Positions 47,942 through 61,198 are shown, numbered from the stretch's first letter. The stretch is DNA of 64,000 nt from Coffea arabica (GCF_036785885.1 NC_092312.1:26244001-26308000), one strand, 5' to 3'. Notes: generated by a model not told the origin, from the letters alone. Numbers and translations: made by a program.

Positions 47942-49442
47942 CTACAAATACCTATATGACATTACAGAGAATGTTATAGTGAAGTTCAACAAAAACATCA
48001 AATTCAAAACCAACAGATTATATATTTCCTCTTTCTTGCCCAAAGCACCAGCAAAACATGCAAAAGCATATAGAGCACATTCAAAGCAACAAACTTGCCA
48101 CCTTAATGCCTTTAAGACAAAGGGCAACTAAACAGCATCCAAAAAGACAAAGGCAGGACCCTCTATTCGTTTCTACCTCATTCATGCCACTATATTCAAT
48201 TCAAAGAAACATGTAATAGTATATGCAACAGATCCTCTGACCCATAATTGAGAAACCGACTTCCAGAATCTTTATCAGTCCTCATCTTGCACAGAGAACA
48301 ACAGACTTACAGAAAGAAAATCAATCACAAAAGCAAAAGGAACATATGCATAAATCACACGGAACTATTTTTCTCCAACTTGACCTTATTGCGGGAAAAA
48401 AGAATCAGAGTAAAACATATAAACCCCCTTCTTTGTAAAACCAAATACAACAGCTAACCCTGAAAGATATGTAAAATCCCTAAAAACAATTTGTCACCTT
48501 TACCACTACCACACTAAAGGACAACTAAAACATACCCAACAAGACAACAAGCAGGATAGTCTACGCATTTGCAGTTCATTCATGCCCCTGTATTCAAGAA
48601 ATGTATATGGCATATAGAAAGAGCCACAGACATTTTAGACAAATGGTACCAAATTCGGCAAACAGTGCAGATATCTGAATAAGTACTCATTCTTCAAAAC
48701 AACAGACAACTGAAAGACAGTAACTCCGCCTTTTACACAAGACAATAAAATTAGAAGAAAAATATATATTCCTCCCCTTTTTTCCTGAAACCCAATTCAA
48801 CTTTCAAATTTTTATAAGAGCAACCAAGCACACAAATGAAACAACACTGTGCAAATCCACTTCATTCGTGCCACTTTATTCAAGTAACAAATGTTCTACA
48901 TCATTGTAGTACTAAACGAGACAGACCCTTTAAATATAATGCAGAAACAAAACTAACACCAATAAGATATTAATCAAGACTCTATTTTGGAACCAAAAAA
49001 AAATCTATCAACTTTCAATTTTTTATAAGAGGGTAACCAAGCACTGACCAAGAATAAAACATCAATGGAGAAACATTTTGCAAATCCACTTCATTCATGC
49101 CACTTTATCCAAGCAACATATGTTCTACACTGTTGTGGTACTAAACAAGACGGACCCTTTACATATAATGCAGAAACAAAACTAAAACCAATAAAATCTT
49201 AATCGAGATTCAAATATGGAAAAAAAATTTCAATACAAAAGTCAAGAAAACAGGAAAAAAAAAAAGCACTATTAACAAACCAACTCTCAATCACTTTCAA
49301 GGCAAATGCAAGGCTATGACCACAACCAGTCAATAAACGAATACAGAAGCAAATGAAATACCCAAAATGGAAAAGAAGAAAAGCCCAGATGAGCATATGA
49401 CAGAATTATTGAAGTGAACAACAAATTATAGAGGATTAGTAC
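47942..49442 (-). other. Probable intron in the FRIENDLY 5' leader
   Basis: A donor, TTTGTAG|GTACTAAT, ends a leader exon at 49443. An acceptor, TATTTGTAG|A, resumes at 47941, only 14 bases before the start codon. The interval is AT-rich and has no coding frame. Leader introns are common in plant housekeeping genes. The placement is inferred from splice-site fit and from the TATA box position, without transcript evidence. Confidence 0.5.
48179..49205. repeat. Diverging tandem duplications in the FRIENDLY leader intron
   Basis: The word CATTCATGCC (or CATTCGTGCC) and its surroundings recur at about 48179, 48577, 48863 and 49092. The last two copies are best preserved: unit 48851-49079 and partial unit 49080-49205 share GCAAATCCACTTCATTC, TACTAAAC.AGAC.GACCCTTTA and ATAATGCAGAAACAAAACTA. 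Earlier copies are more worn. The steps between copies are about 398, 286 and 229 bp, so spacing is not uniform. Confidence 0.65.
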
Positions 49443-49645
49443 CTACAAAGTGGTTCGAAATCTCAAGTGGCAAAACAGTATAAGCAGACTGACTAAGTTT
49501 GCTTTATCAAGAAACTTTGATATATAGCAAGACAACTGATGGCGGGCAGTTAAATGGGGCGACGAGGCTGAGGTTTACGAAGGGGAGAAGGGAAGGGAAG
49601 AAGGGGGCATAGAGAAGTGGCTGAGAGACGGCGGATTTTTGGCAC

Positions 49646-49653
49646 TTTATATA
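49646..49653 (-). promoter_or_regulatory. TATA box of the FRIENDLY gene
   Basis: TATATAAA on the minus strand, which would place the transcription start near 49615-49625. The ~175-base leader exon down to 49443 is relatively GC-rich for this window, as expected. Assignment is by motif and position. Confidence 0.5.
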
Positions 49654-50075
49654 CAGAGGGAAAATGTTTTATAATGACTATAATAGACTCGTCCCTGTGT
49701 CTGCGTTCCGGTATTATAATGACTATTATGTAAATGACCTACTAGGCCAATTTTTTTTTTGGGACAATTTGTTTGCAAAATGCAAATTGGCCCTTTCTAT
49801 CAATTGCAATGACTGATTGAAAAAGAAAGAATAATTATTGCATTGGTTTTTTTAATAAACTCTTTCGTTAACTCAAAGAAATTATTTTCTGTAAAGCTGT
49901 GACTTTAATACATTGAAGGATAGCTGTCTTTCGATCTGATGAATATGCAATTTTGATTTGATGAATATGCAATTATGGGCTCAGTCCGATTTCATCTCAT
50001 CCGACTAGCAGTTACTAGAGAATTAAAGAGCCTCATTGTTTATGAGACTATTGGCGCATGCTTTGGTTTGTTATT

Positions 50076-50262
50076 TTTTATTCTGTATCCCTAGGGCACA
50101 GGATAAGCACATAAAGTGTATGGGATAGACCCACTTTAAATTTTAAACATTACCATCTCCTTCTCCTAAATTTGGAAAACTTTATCAAAGAAATTTTAAA
50201 TTTTTTCCAACAACTAATACCCGGACCACTTCTTATCATGTGCCCTAAGGTATAGAATAAAA
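50076..50262. mobile_element. Short inverted-repeat element (MITE-like)
   Basis: The left arm 50076-50106 (ATTCTGTATCCCTAGGGCAC) and right arm 50232-50262 (complement reads ATTCTATACCTTAGGGCAC) pair over about 30 bases around a ~125-bp AT-rich loop. The target duplication is not clear. It lies upstream of the FRIENDLY promoter. Confidence 0.55.
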
Positions 50263-51097
50263 GAACCCATGTATAAGAAATTCAAATAAGGGAATTTAAG
50301 TTCTACACAAACAGAATTGAGAAAAAAAGGAAGAAGTAAAACGAATCGATATGTGGCACTAAAAGTTTTAGCGAGGGAAATGTAGTTTTGAACTTTTCTT
50401 TGAAGCTAAGGGGGTAAATTTGCTGAGATTTTCCTTGGATTTAGATGATTATTTTTGTGGCAATGTAAAGTTACATGGTGTTTAGATTTTTAATGTTTCA
50501 TTTTGTAGCGGATGTACCATCATTGTGGTATTTCACTTTTGGTTGAAGTGGCATTTTTGATGGATCAAAGCAAAATACTACATGTAAATTGCAAAGGAAC
50601 TTGGGTACATGTATAAGGGAAAGTTCACTAATAAACACAAAAGCAATTATATTTGTTGTGAAGTTCACGGTTGATCGTGTTTACCTTGTGATTCTCAAAG
50701 TCAGTATGGACCAAATTAGTAACAATTTAAGAAACAAGTACTATTTTCCTAAGAAAAAAGGAAACTATAATAAAAGGTTTTTTAGCCGTCAATCGCTTTC
50801 TTCATAACAGCGTGTGTGCTGGAGAAAGGTATTGGCTTTTGAGATTCACATGGGTTCAAGTTTGAGACATAAAAACTAGGGGGTTTTTTCTTTGTCAACT
50901 GCAACATGTATATATTAGAAATGAAATTTGAAGGATGAACGTAATAGCATTGTGCCTTCATAGATCAAAAGAAATAGACATAAAAAAAAGAGATTTTACA
51001 ACGGATTCGCATAAGAAATCAATAAATAAAAATCATGTGTTTGGTGCAATTAGGTACGATTATTGTGTTAATTACAAGTTTTGGTATGTACTTACAT

Positions 51098-52461
51098 CAA
51101 TTCGGTTCATACCGAATTCATAATCGAATTCAAATTCAATTCGGTAATTTGAAATTGGGTATTTGATAATTTGGTACAAATTCGGTACATACCGAATTCA
51201 CTGAATTCTAATATGGTATGAAATAGGTAATGAAATTGTGAATTTGGTCATAACCGATTTCACATTCAAATTCGGTAATTGAAGTAGGGCACTGCATTAC
51301 CGCATTTGAATACCAAATTGGTATTTAAAATTATATAATATATAGATAAATGCTATTTAGTATTAGTATATACTACTAATATATTATTATATTATATATG
51401 TAAATGCTATTAATAATAATTAGTATATGGTATTATCATCATATCATGTACTTATAATAATAATAATATATAATAATATACAATATATTATTTTAGTATT
51501 TGTTAATTGTTATATGATTATAATAATACAAATATATAGTAATACATAACAATATAAGATAACTGCTTATTATTTTATACATGAGTAACATGACTAGAAT
51601 TAGATAATAATTAATACATATATGTATAATACTAAATATTAAACAATAAACATAATTAGTAATTAGAATTTAGATATTGGTAATTTGATACATCATTGAT
51701 CATTCATGTTTGAATTATTGAATATTTGAATGCGTAATCTGTAACTTGCAAGTATTAGTATGCTCTAAATTTATATTACATATTTAACATAAAAATTCAT
51801 ATTATCTATTCACTAATCTTAAGATTTTAAATATAGACAAGACAACTAAGCAGTGTAAGTAAATGCATGTGAATTGCAAATCAATGTATTAGTGTATTGA
51901 CTTTCACAATAACATATGTAAGTAAATAAGTTTTATTTTGATTGTAAATAAGTTTTATTTTGATTTGAAATAAATTATAAGTTTGTAATTAATATAACTT
52001 ATCACTAATCATTGTAATTTGTAAGTTTGTAACTAATATTACTTATTATTAATCATTGTAAATTATAAAATTCATAAATTATCACTAATTATTGTACAGT
52101 CTAAGGTTTATTCTAGTTTAAATTAATCACTTTTTATGTGTTCCTTAAATCATAGACTAAGGATTCTAGGTATAAGTGATCACATAAATGCAATTAAATT
52201 AAACCACAAAATGATTAGAACATAAGTAATGTGTTAAATTATGAATAAATTTGGGGATCAAATCAGTAATAATTTTTAAAAATTCAGTTTTTTTTAATAG
52301 GTGAATTCGGTTAGACCGAATTCATTACCGTTTTCGAATTTGATATCGGTTCCGGAATGAATTTGGTTACGGCCAATTCAAAATTGAAAACAGTTTAGAT
52401 TTTTATAGGTCGAATAACCGAATTCACCGAATTACCGTTTTGCACCGAATACACACCCCTA
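51098..52461. mobile_element. hAT-like element, ~1.36 kb, left end worn
   Basis: The right end on the minus strand is TAGGGGTGTGTATTCGGT and is followed by CTTACATG (52462-52469). CTTACATC (51091-51098) lies just before the left CAATTCGG sequence, a near-perfect 8-bp target duplication. The left end lacks the TAGGGGTGT terminus. Both subterminal regions are dense in ACCGAATTC/AATTCGGT words. The middle (51340-51660) is extremely AT-rich with TATTA/TAATA runs. No transposase frame is seen. Confidence 0.6.
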
Positions 52462-53170
52462 CTTACATGTTACATTATATTATTGTAGGCATGAATTTTG
52501 ATTTTTATTTATTTATCTACTTGTCAAAAGTGTGAATTTTATTGTGTACGCTAAATACTGCACAACAAATCATATAAATGTAAACAAAATGTTGCAAAAG
52601 AGTAAAACATTTAGTTACACACTACATCAAAACATAACTATTACTTCAGTGTAACCTTTTCCTGTATATACTTACGTAATCATTATAAAATCATATAACT
52701 ATTAATGCAATCATGTCGCTCCTCTTGCGTATCTTGTGATCACGTATTATTTATATATTAGAATTGTGAAATGATACGTTGTTAGCATGTCCTACACTGT
52801 ATATGATATTCGACATTACAAGATGACTTGATGCTATTTGACATTGCAAGATCACTTGCACACTTGGGTTAAATTAATTCACTTGGTTTCCTGAAAAGTT
52901 ATTCAAGCTCAAGTCTAAGTACTGCAAATTGGTGAAGTTGATCAAAGATGGATTTAATTGGCCTCCCAAGCAACATTTGCAGTAAATATTGCTTGGATTA
53001 ATTGACATCACTTGGATCATTTGTATAAACTGATTCAGTCTCTTATCGGCTCCATATAAAAAGTATTAAGGTTAGGGCAATAGGATACCCTTTGGTTGGT
53101 TGGTTGGTAGGTAGAAAATTTGTACAATTTCGTGACACCAAAGGCAAAAGAACATATAATTGTGAATTAT

Positions 53171-53262
53171 TATTTGACTAAATACTTTTTTTTTTTTGCT
53201 AATAAGGGAGGGATGAGATTTAAAAAGCAGGAAGGGGGATGAAGGATTTGAACCCAAAATCT
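53171..53262 (-). mobile_element. Possible SINE-like fragment
   Basis: On the minus strand, GGGTTCAAATCC (B-box-like) is followed by a pyrimidine-rich stretch, CATCCCTCCCTTATTAGC, and an A11 tail. This order resembles the flanks of the split element at 29028-29500. No A box is obvious. Confidence 0.35.
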
Positions 53263-53383
53263 CTAATTTCTAGAAAAATGCTTATTACAATTTAAGTGAA
53301 AAATATTTCTTGATGTTTGCATACATCAATTTTTGGACATGTTGGAATGGTTTGCATGTTGCATACATAGGTTTTATTTATTA

Positions 53384-55005
53384 CTAGTGGGCAAGGTACG
53401 CTCTGTGCGTGTGCATATTTTAAAGCAAAAATAAAAATAAAAAATATAGAATAACAAATTGTTTGTGGTAAAGGACTTAAGTACAGAGTGGTGGGATTTT
53501 TTTTTATTGAAATTCATAGGAAGGCTTGGGATAAATATAATAATAGTAAATAAGTATAGCAGCAATAGTTATATTAACGTAGGTGATAATAGTACATAAG
53601 TATAGTACCAAGAATTACGTAAATGTGAAAGTATGGAGCATAAGTGGTAGATAAGTATAGTGGGAGCAATTATGTGAACATGGGAGTATGAAACATGTGG
53701 TGGTTGTACATTATTCCATGGTGCAAGGGTAAAATCAAAAGAACAAATAATGACGGATTTTCTTAACACCAAACCCATTGCTCATGCATTATATAATAAA
53801 AGATACACATAGTTTTATTTTGAGTTAGTATTAATGTATTATATACATTGATAGTGTACACATCATCAGAATTGGATGTGTGCCACATATATAAATTTTG
53901 AATTTTAAATTCAAATTTAGATTATGTATTATGTATCTAACGATGAAAATATATAGAAGATTAATCATTTTATTTTTCATAACATCTGGCAAAATTACGG
54001 TAAATACGTTAATAGTAAACTTTATGACAAAGTTATTATGCTATTTTGAAAAAAAAAAAATGGTTTGTCTTGGTACTTGTTAACATGATAAAAAAAAAAC
54101 TCTTAACATCTAGTCAATTAAATCACGTATTATAGATTCAGAAATAAAATAAGAAATACACTAACACAAATTATATTTGAAAAGTGGTTTTCATATATAG
54201 GAGAGATTCATAAGGTAAGGAATTTTCCCTTGCAACTTTTTGTATAGATATTAATTATTAAAGGTCAACTAATTAATATGCTTACTAGCAGCTTTTGGGA
54301 CATATTAAGTTTTACCTGCACCTTTGGCCAAAAATAGCTGGGCAATCTGTAGCTGTACTTAAAAACTTGAACTAGTGTAACAACATACAAATAGCATCTA
54401 ATTTTAACTACTTTTAGTGCCTGTCATTAAAGAGGATTTTTTAGTGGTTGAAGTGAATATTATTTCCATATTAACCAAGAAGTTATTTTTTATCAAGAAC
54501 CTATCGATATATATCATCCATATTGTTGCAAGGTGAGCAAGTGAATAAAGATAAGAATAGGATAACAACGCATATTAAGTAATATTAATAAAATTATTGT
54601 AGATAATAATGCATATTAACCGAATCCTACTTAATATGAGTAGAAGGAAGTGCATGGATAATGGAGTAGTTTAGAGGGCATTAAACCTAATCCTGGAAGC
54701 CGAAAAGGGAACAAACGGAAGAATGTGAAAGAGGAGACATCGGAACAACCATAATCGATACTTAGACATTAAATCATCAATATACCTATGTTGTTGGCTG
54801 TTTAATTAAGATGTAAACAGTGGTATATTGCTGGTGTGGAAGCTGTTTCAAAGACAGGGGCTTCAGACGTGGGAACTCATGCATTGGTATTATTATGAGT
54901 TGTTTTACATAATTGAATGAATAGTTGCAAGTCTCTTTATTTTAATTGCCATATAACACCATTTTAGTAAATTACACCAATACATATGCTAATATAAGTT
55001 GTACC
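53384..55005. other. AT-rich spacer, possible Helitron end
   Basis: At 53382-53410 the sequence TTACTAGTGGGCAAGGTACG, then CTGTGCGTGTGC, on the minus strand ends in a GC-rich block followed by CTAGT, as Helitron 3' ends do. The opposite end was not found. A weakly repeated AAGTATAGT motif recurs over 53540-53670. No gene is seen. Confidence 0.3.
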
Positions 55006-55010
55006 CAATG

Positions 55011-57778
55011 TGTGACGACTTCACCGTACCCAAAGGCGCACCAAAGGATTTAGTGGATTATTTTCCTAACTCGCGTCAGGACTCGATACCAAAAACGAGA
55101 AAATAGATTTCACGCTAAAAGAAAGTTCTATTTACACTATTACATCTTCAAAAGTTGTATAAACTATTACATTAAGCTATACACACTACTAGTACCAGAA
55201 AGTAAACCCTAGAGAAGTTACTAACTATAACCACCACAACAAAAATATAAATCTTATCAGTCAACTTATAACAAGTACTAGGGCAAAATGTAACTATTCT
55301 ATAAACCAAAAGTCACTTATACTATACACCTTCCCGAACGATCCCCTCGTCGGCTCCTGCTAAGGAAAACAAATTAAATGGGGTAAGTTATATACTTAGT
55401 GAATAATCAGGGTAAAAACGTAAAGTCACATCCAATTAAACATATAAACCAAGATATTTCACATCAATAAACAAAAATATAATATCACAATGGTAGGATA
55501 CAAGTGGCTTCAAAACCAGTTCAATTCCCCAAGTTTGACCGCCTGTTGACACTCCGTCAATCAAAATACTCATAGTCTGTAGACTCCACTTACTTCTCTG
55601 TTCACCTTATCAACCCCCGCTAGCCCAGTCAACATCACACAGCAACTCAAGCAAAACAAAATCACTTTGTTTTAACAAAGAACGAAATCCCAAGTTAACA
55701 TAGAACTAATTTCGACCAAACCCCGACCGGCTCGAATAGTCCGTCTATCCTTGAAATCGGGTTGAAACCGAGCCCTGAGATATCCAATCTCTCAATAAAG
55801 TACTCATCAAAACACTCAAGTCATGTATTCGCCCCAACAGCACACAACACAAGAGGTGATACTCAATACAAGGCGTATTCTTACATATTAAATCAAGAAC
55901 AGAAAATGGGTTTAGGTCGAGTGAGATAAAATATACCTTCGCCTAAATACCCATTTCACATGTACAAAGTACTTTGATAATTTATTACATAAACAAACCC
56001 AATTATTCACCCAAAACAACTAGCACGCAAATCACGGCAATTTATATGGGTCCACCGACTCCGTCCGAGTCGTTACTGCCTGTGATAAAAGATTATACTT
56101 AACTATTAGTCAAACAACCATCATAATGGAAATAAAACCTGAAACGGCCAAAACAGCAAAAACTGCCAAGAAATGCATACGCTCGCGCAGAAATGAAAAC
56201 AGGTTGCACGGTTTCGACCATAACTAGAGTTGTGGTTATTGAATCAAGGTGTACTAGGTAGTGTTTCGAAACTAAGACAAAGGGTTACAACTTTCATGAA
56301 AACAAGTCAACCCAATTCACAGTTGATCCAGGTCGAATTTGCAAATTACATAACCAGAATTTCATTGTCGGTCTAATTATCAGCACTGGATTCAAATGGC
56401 AGTAACTCAGGTTACAAAAGTCTGATTGAAACATTTTTAGATGCGTTGGAAAGTTGAAACATAGAACTACAATTTTTGTGTTTTGACCAAATGCTAATTT
56501 GATACGGATCAAATTGAAAAATGAAACCAAAATGTGAAATCTCAAAATTGCCCGCGAAATAGGGCATTTGACAGTCAGGGATAATTTTGTCATTTTATAT
56601 GCTATAGTACTCTGATTAAGCTGAAATTTTACAGCAAGCTATACAACTCTATTTTCTACAACTTTCATGTTTTGACCTAGGCCTGATTCGACCTCTAACA
56701 TGGACGAACATACTAGTCAGTAACAGGGCAGATTGGTCTCAAATTTCTGGAATTTGATGATTCAATGCTTGAAAATCACATTTATATCTTGAATCACTAC
56801 CCCAAGTCTCTATCCAAGCTCATAAACATCATATCCTAGATAAACAACAAGAATCCCAACTGAAAATATCAAACCTTAACTAAATATTCCACCATATCAT
56901 GCAAAACTCACTAATTAACTGTCATAAGCCAAGAATATGAGTTTCTATCCAAACTTAAACAAGATTAAGGAAGAGAAAAAGGATAGGTAGCCATAATACC
57001 TCACCAAGGATACTTGCAAGAGAAAATCACAACCTTTCCTTCCAAAATTTTACCACACAAAGCTTCCTAAGTTCCCAAGTGAAAGTTTAATCGGTTTAAA
57101 TTTTTGATTCAACTCAAACAAGGCCAAAAATCAAGATTGGAATTGAAATGTTTCTTCCTTCTTTTCTCCCTCTAATACTCGGCCACCATAGAGGAATAAA
57201 GGCTGAAATGAAGCTCAAGGAAAGATAAGAAGGTTAGAATTGGTTTGGTAAAACAACCCTTGGATGGTTGCCAAGTGTCGCCGTAGGATCAATCTCAATT
57301 TTTTTTTCCTCTTTTTTTTGGTCAAAGATTGTGGCTGGTTTAAGAGATATTTTAGGGTTAATTAGCTGAAATAAAAATAAGGGTATTAAGGTAATAAGGT
57401 AGTGTTTAAGTGGTGCACTCAATCGGTAGTAAATGGTGCACGTCGTTTCGAGCCATTTTTCCTTATTTCGTACTTACTAGGGTTTTAATTTATGATTCAC
57501 TCATTTATTATTATCACTTCTAATCACACACTTTTCTTATATAAAATTCACTTTTAACCACCAAATCTAGTACACACACCTCACCAAGTGATCACACGGC
57601 CAAAATACGCGAAAACCTTAATTTACACTAACTAGGAAGCTAAAGGAAAAATTCTTGATTCTATGGTTGATTGCAGCTACTGAGGGAATAAATGAGTAGT
57701 TAAGCTATTATAAAGGAATAAATTCCAAATAAAAAAGTAATTTTAAGAAAAATATAAGGGATTTTACAAGTTCTCACA
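55011..57778. mobile_element. Solo LTR, 2768 bp, with perfect 5-bp TSD
   Basis: The unit starts TGTGACGACTTCACCG and ends TTCTCACA, so it has TG...CA termini. A perfect 5-bp direct repeat, CAATG, lies at 55006-55010 and 57779-57783. No second LTR, primer-binding site, polypurine tract or gag-pol frame is present within the window on either side, so this is a solo LTR left by recombination between two LTRs. The TGTGACGAC start resembles plant Ty3-type LTRs; the superfamily call is from memory of such termini. A TATATAAAAT word near 57539 is a possible promoter element. Confidence 0.82.
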
Positions 57779-57783
57779 CAATG

Positions 57784-59336
57784 CACTAACGATTGCAAAA
57801 CAATTTGTCAGTCCAAAAATACCCAGATGTCCTTGTGCTATATAAGAATGAGTTTTGGTCAAATTTGTCAAATGCTACTGTATGATAACATCTAACAATC
57901 ATTTAATTTGGTGCAATAGCTAATAAATTAAGTAGGTAAAGATTTTACAAATTATTAGAAATTGAAGTTATTAACTTGTGTAAATTAAGATCCATTTTTA
58001 ACTATTTTGGAAGCTTTGTTTTTGTTAAAATTGTAATAAAGTATTTACAAGGATCTTCAAAAGATAAAAATATGTTTGTCTGTATAATTTTTCAGTAGTA
58101 CTGAATTTGCTATAGTTTTAGTAAATTGGTGACAAAACAACTCCAACTTCAATCGAATTTTGGAATTATTTATCCGGCATAATTTGTGGTGTAATACTAA
58201 TAAAGTATGTATCTAAATTTAGGTTGAATTATAATGCTTTGTGAAGGAAGTCAGGAATGAAAGTTTTAATGAATTCCATTCAACCACTATGGACTACTCA
58301 ATTACCATAAGTTTAGCAAAATATAAGAGAAAATAAACATATTATCAAATATAAGATTAAGACAAATCATAAGTTTCATAGCAGAAGATCAAACTACCAA
58401 AATCAATTATCACATGATCACATAGATGAATCAACTTTATCACCATAGCAAATCAGCAGTACAAAGGTCAAATTACCACCAAATGAATCAAGTATTCCCA
58501 GAAATTAGACAATCATATATATAACCAAATACATAAATGAATGAGCTCTGTCACCAAACTAAATCAGTATCACTAAGTACATACTAACACCAAAATCAAT
58601 TCAAAAATTAACTACATGTATATCAAAAGAATTTGAAAGATTTAGCAAAAAGGATAAAATTTTGGTTATCTTATTGCAAATATTCCCTACAAAACTTTTC
58701 CTCACACACATGAGACTGATATTGTTAATGCATTAGTATGACCTAATTAAATATATTAACATGTGCATGGAAAGCAGTTATACATATATCACAAGTTATT
58801 TGCAAATTATGACAAATTTCAATGTAAAAAAAATACAACTTCAACATACCTTGGTTTGGAGATTCTGATTATGAGATATAAATATGTAACACTCTTCCTA
58901 TGAATCCTGTTCCTACCACAAATACAAGCAACGCAAAAAAATACAATTCAAAAAACTAAAAGTCAATTGATTGGTTATGATTTGTCTTCAAATGGATGAA
59001 AGATGGTTCCAAACAACAATACATTTGTTGAGCAAACCCAAAAACTAAAAAAAGGGGATGAACAGATGTCCAACGCTTGATACTTTAAATTTTTCAATAA
59101 TTAGCATTAATTTTGTCTTAACCATTCTGGTCCTAGAATGGTTGGAAATGGTAAAGACCGTAAGCCAAAATATATGAAGTTGAAGCAACAGAATTTGAAT
59201 AGTAACACCTATCTAGACAACTTCTGCCAATTATCCCTAATGATTGTGTTTAATAAATTATTTGCAATAAATCCATGCAATGAATGGAATTTAGCCAGCC
59301 GAGAAGTCTAATCAATTACATCAAAGTGATCAAACC
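57784..59336. other. AT-rich spacer, nothing recognised
   Basis: No gene, RNA gene or bounded transposon could be supported. A small hairpin, CCATTCTGGTCCTAGAATGG, lies near 59132-59151. Confidence 0.5.
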
Positions 59337-59830
59337 ATGTTCTCCAACTTTTAATTTGCAACTCACCACCTTTATGTAATTACATCAAGACAAAAGCTAT
59401 TATGAGTTGTACCAACTGTTAAAAAGAGCAGTACAACAAACTCGCATTCCCAAAATACCCTTCCCTCATTAATTCCTTTCACTAATTACCTACTAAACCA
59501 TATTCTCCCCAATTTAATTAGAGACTAAGGACGTTTAATTAATTACAGCCACACAAAGGCTATTATCACTTGTACCCAAAGGTAAAAAGATAATCAAAAT
59601 AATCATACATTCCCAAAATACCCATAAAAAGACACAACTCCATTTTGGGAAATGTATGACAAAAGAATTCACCATAAATTGTACTCTACCTACAATACAA
59701 ACTTTAAATGTACAACATGAGGGCATCTCTATAAATATATCCAAACACATGCTGCCATGAGTTGTACAAAAAACTTTAAAAAAGCAATACATTATTTCAC
59801 ATTTCTAAAATACCCCTACCCATGAGGTTG
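59337..59830. repeat. Degenerate tandem repeat, period ~163-190 bp
   Basis: Three diverged units share the order TGTTCTCC/TATTCTCC, ATTACA, AAAGCTATTAT, GTTGTACC and CCAAAATACCC. The GTTGTAC words occur near 59409, 59571 (TTGTACC) and 59761. A related half-unit surrounds the solo LTR insertion (GTTGTACCCAATG before it, CCAAAAATACCC after it). The array is old and has no coding potential. Confidence 0.5.
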
Positions 59831-60084
59831 AAATTTAAAACCCCTTTTGACCAAAACTCTTTCTTATATAGTATAAGAAAATATTATTTTTAACACTAAT
59901 GTAGATGTATGCCACGAGATCTTCAACAAAAAATCATGTTTCACATTATTATGTCTATTAGTTAGAAAAAAAAGTTTCCTACACTGTAAATAGAATAAAA
60001 ATACATAAAAAGATGGGTAAATTCCAATAAATCCCCTTAAGAAATGCTTGTTTCTCACATTGCTTTATTGAATGTCTAATTGAA

Positions 60085-60631
60085 AGGCAAAAAACGGCAC
60101 CGGTCATTAAACTATTGTTCGCGTTGACTTTTGACCATCGAATAATTTTTCGTCATAAACTGACTACTAAATTAGCTAATCAGCACAACCATAACAATTT
60201 CATGGATTTTGGCTCTTAATCTACAAAATAATCAATACATCCAGGTATTATCGTCCACCACTAATTGACCCTATACCCTTGTTCTATTAAGTTCCAGCAA
60301 TACGGCTCCAATACTAAATGTATTAGATTCTATTTCTTACAGTTCTTCAAAATCAGCATGTGTGGTATTTTCACCGACTCTAGAATTCATCCAATATAAT
60401 TAACACTTGGTCGACAAAAATACCCCTAAGCATTCATCCAATATAATTAACATTTGGTCGACAAAAATATCCTTAAGTGTTTTGATTATTTTGTAGATAA
60501 AGAGTCAAAATCCATGAAATGGCCACGGTTGTACTAATTAGTTAGTTTAATGGCTAATTTGTGACGAAAAATTGTTTGGTAGTAAAAAATTGATACGAAC
60601 AATAGTTTAAGGGCCCTGAGATTTTTTGCCC
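60085..60631. mobile_element. Mutator-like MITE, 547 bp
   Basis: Long inverted arms of roughly 165 bp: the left arm includes TTAAACTATTGTTCG near 60100 and CATGGATTTTGGCTC near 60203, and the right arm contains their complements near 60595 and 60510. Termini are AGGCAAAAAAC and, from the right, GGGCAAAAAAT. Flanks 60076-60084 (CTAATTGAA) and 60632-60640 (CTAATTAAA) agree at 8 of 9 positions, a Mutator-type duplication. The loop holds a 47-bp tandem duplication at 60385-60478. Confidence 0.75.
60385..60478. repeat. 47-bp tandem duplication
   Basis: Two adjacent 47-bp units begin ATTCATCCAATATAATTAAC at 60385 and 60432 and share GGTCGACAAAAATA, with few mismatches. They lie in the loop of the Mutator-like MITE. 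Confidence 0.8.
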
Positions 60632-61198
60632 CTAATTAAATTAATTCACCTCCTGTGTTATTACAAATTTCTCCTTCTGGGTTGGGAAAATCCAATTTTG
60701 GACTGAATTTGGCATGTTCAATGTGCATGGATACATGAACCAACCAAATTACCCTCTTCATGCCATACAAATTTTTTTTTTCTGAATCCTATAGAGGGCC
60801 AAAGGCTCTTTACATGTTATATAAAATTTTACGAAGAAAAAAAATTTTGAAAAAACTTTTGGATTAATAAAACAAGCCAACATTAACTGTAAATATTACA
60901 CTTATTGTAAAAAATTTTCAACGTATAAAATATTAAGTACAATGTAGTTAAAAATGTAATTTTTAACCAAAATTTAAAAATAAGCTTCATTAACCCAAAG
61001 TTACACAAAATTAGAATTTTTAACAATATGGAGAATAATTAGATTGTTTTAGAAAATTTTTCATCAATAGCGAGTAATTAAAAATTTTGGTAACAAGAAC
61101 TTGGAAGTAATTTGGTCAATTCACAGAACCTCGTGCATTTGTATATGTAAAATCTAGCCTGGAATTGCAATGCCCAACCTAATTGTACCTGGAAAAAC

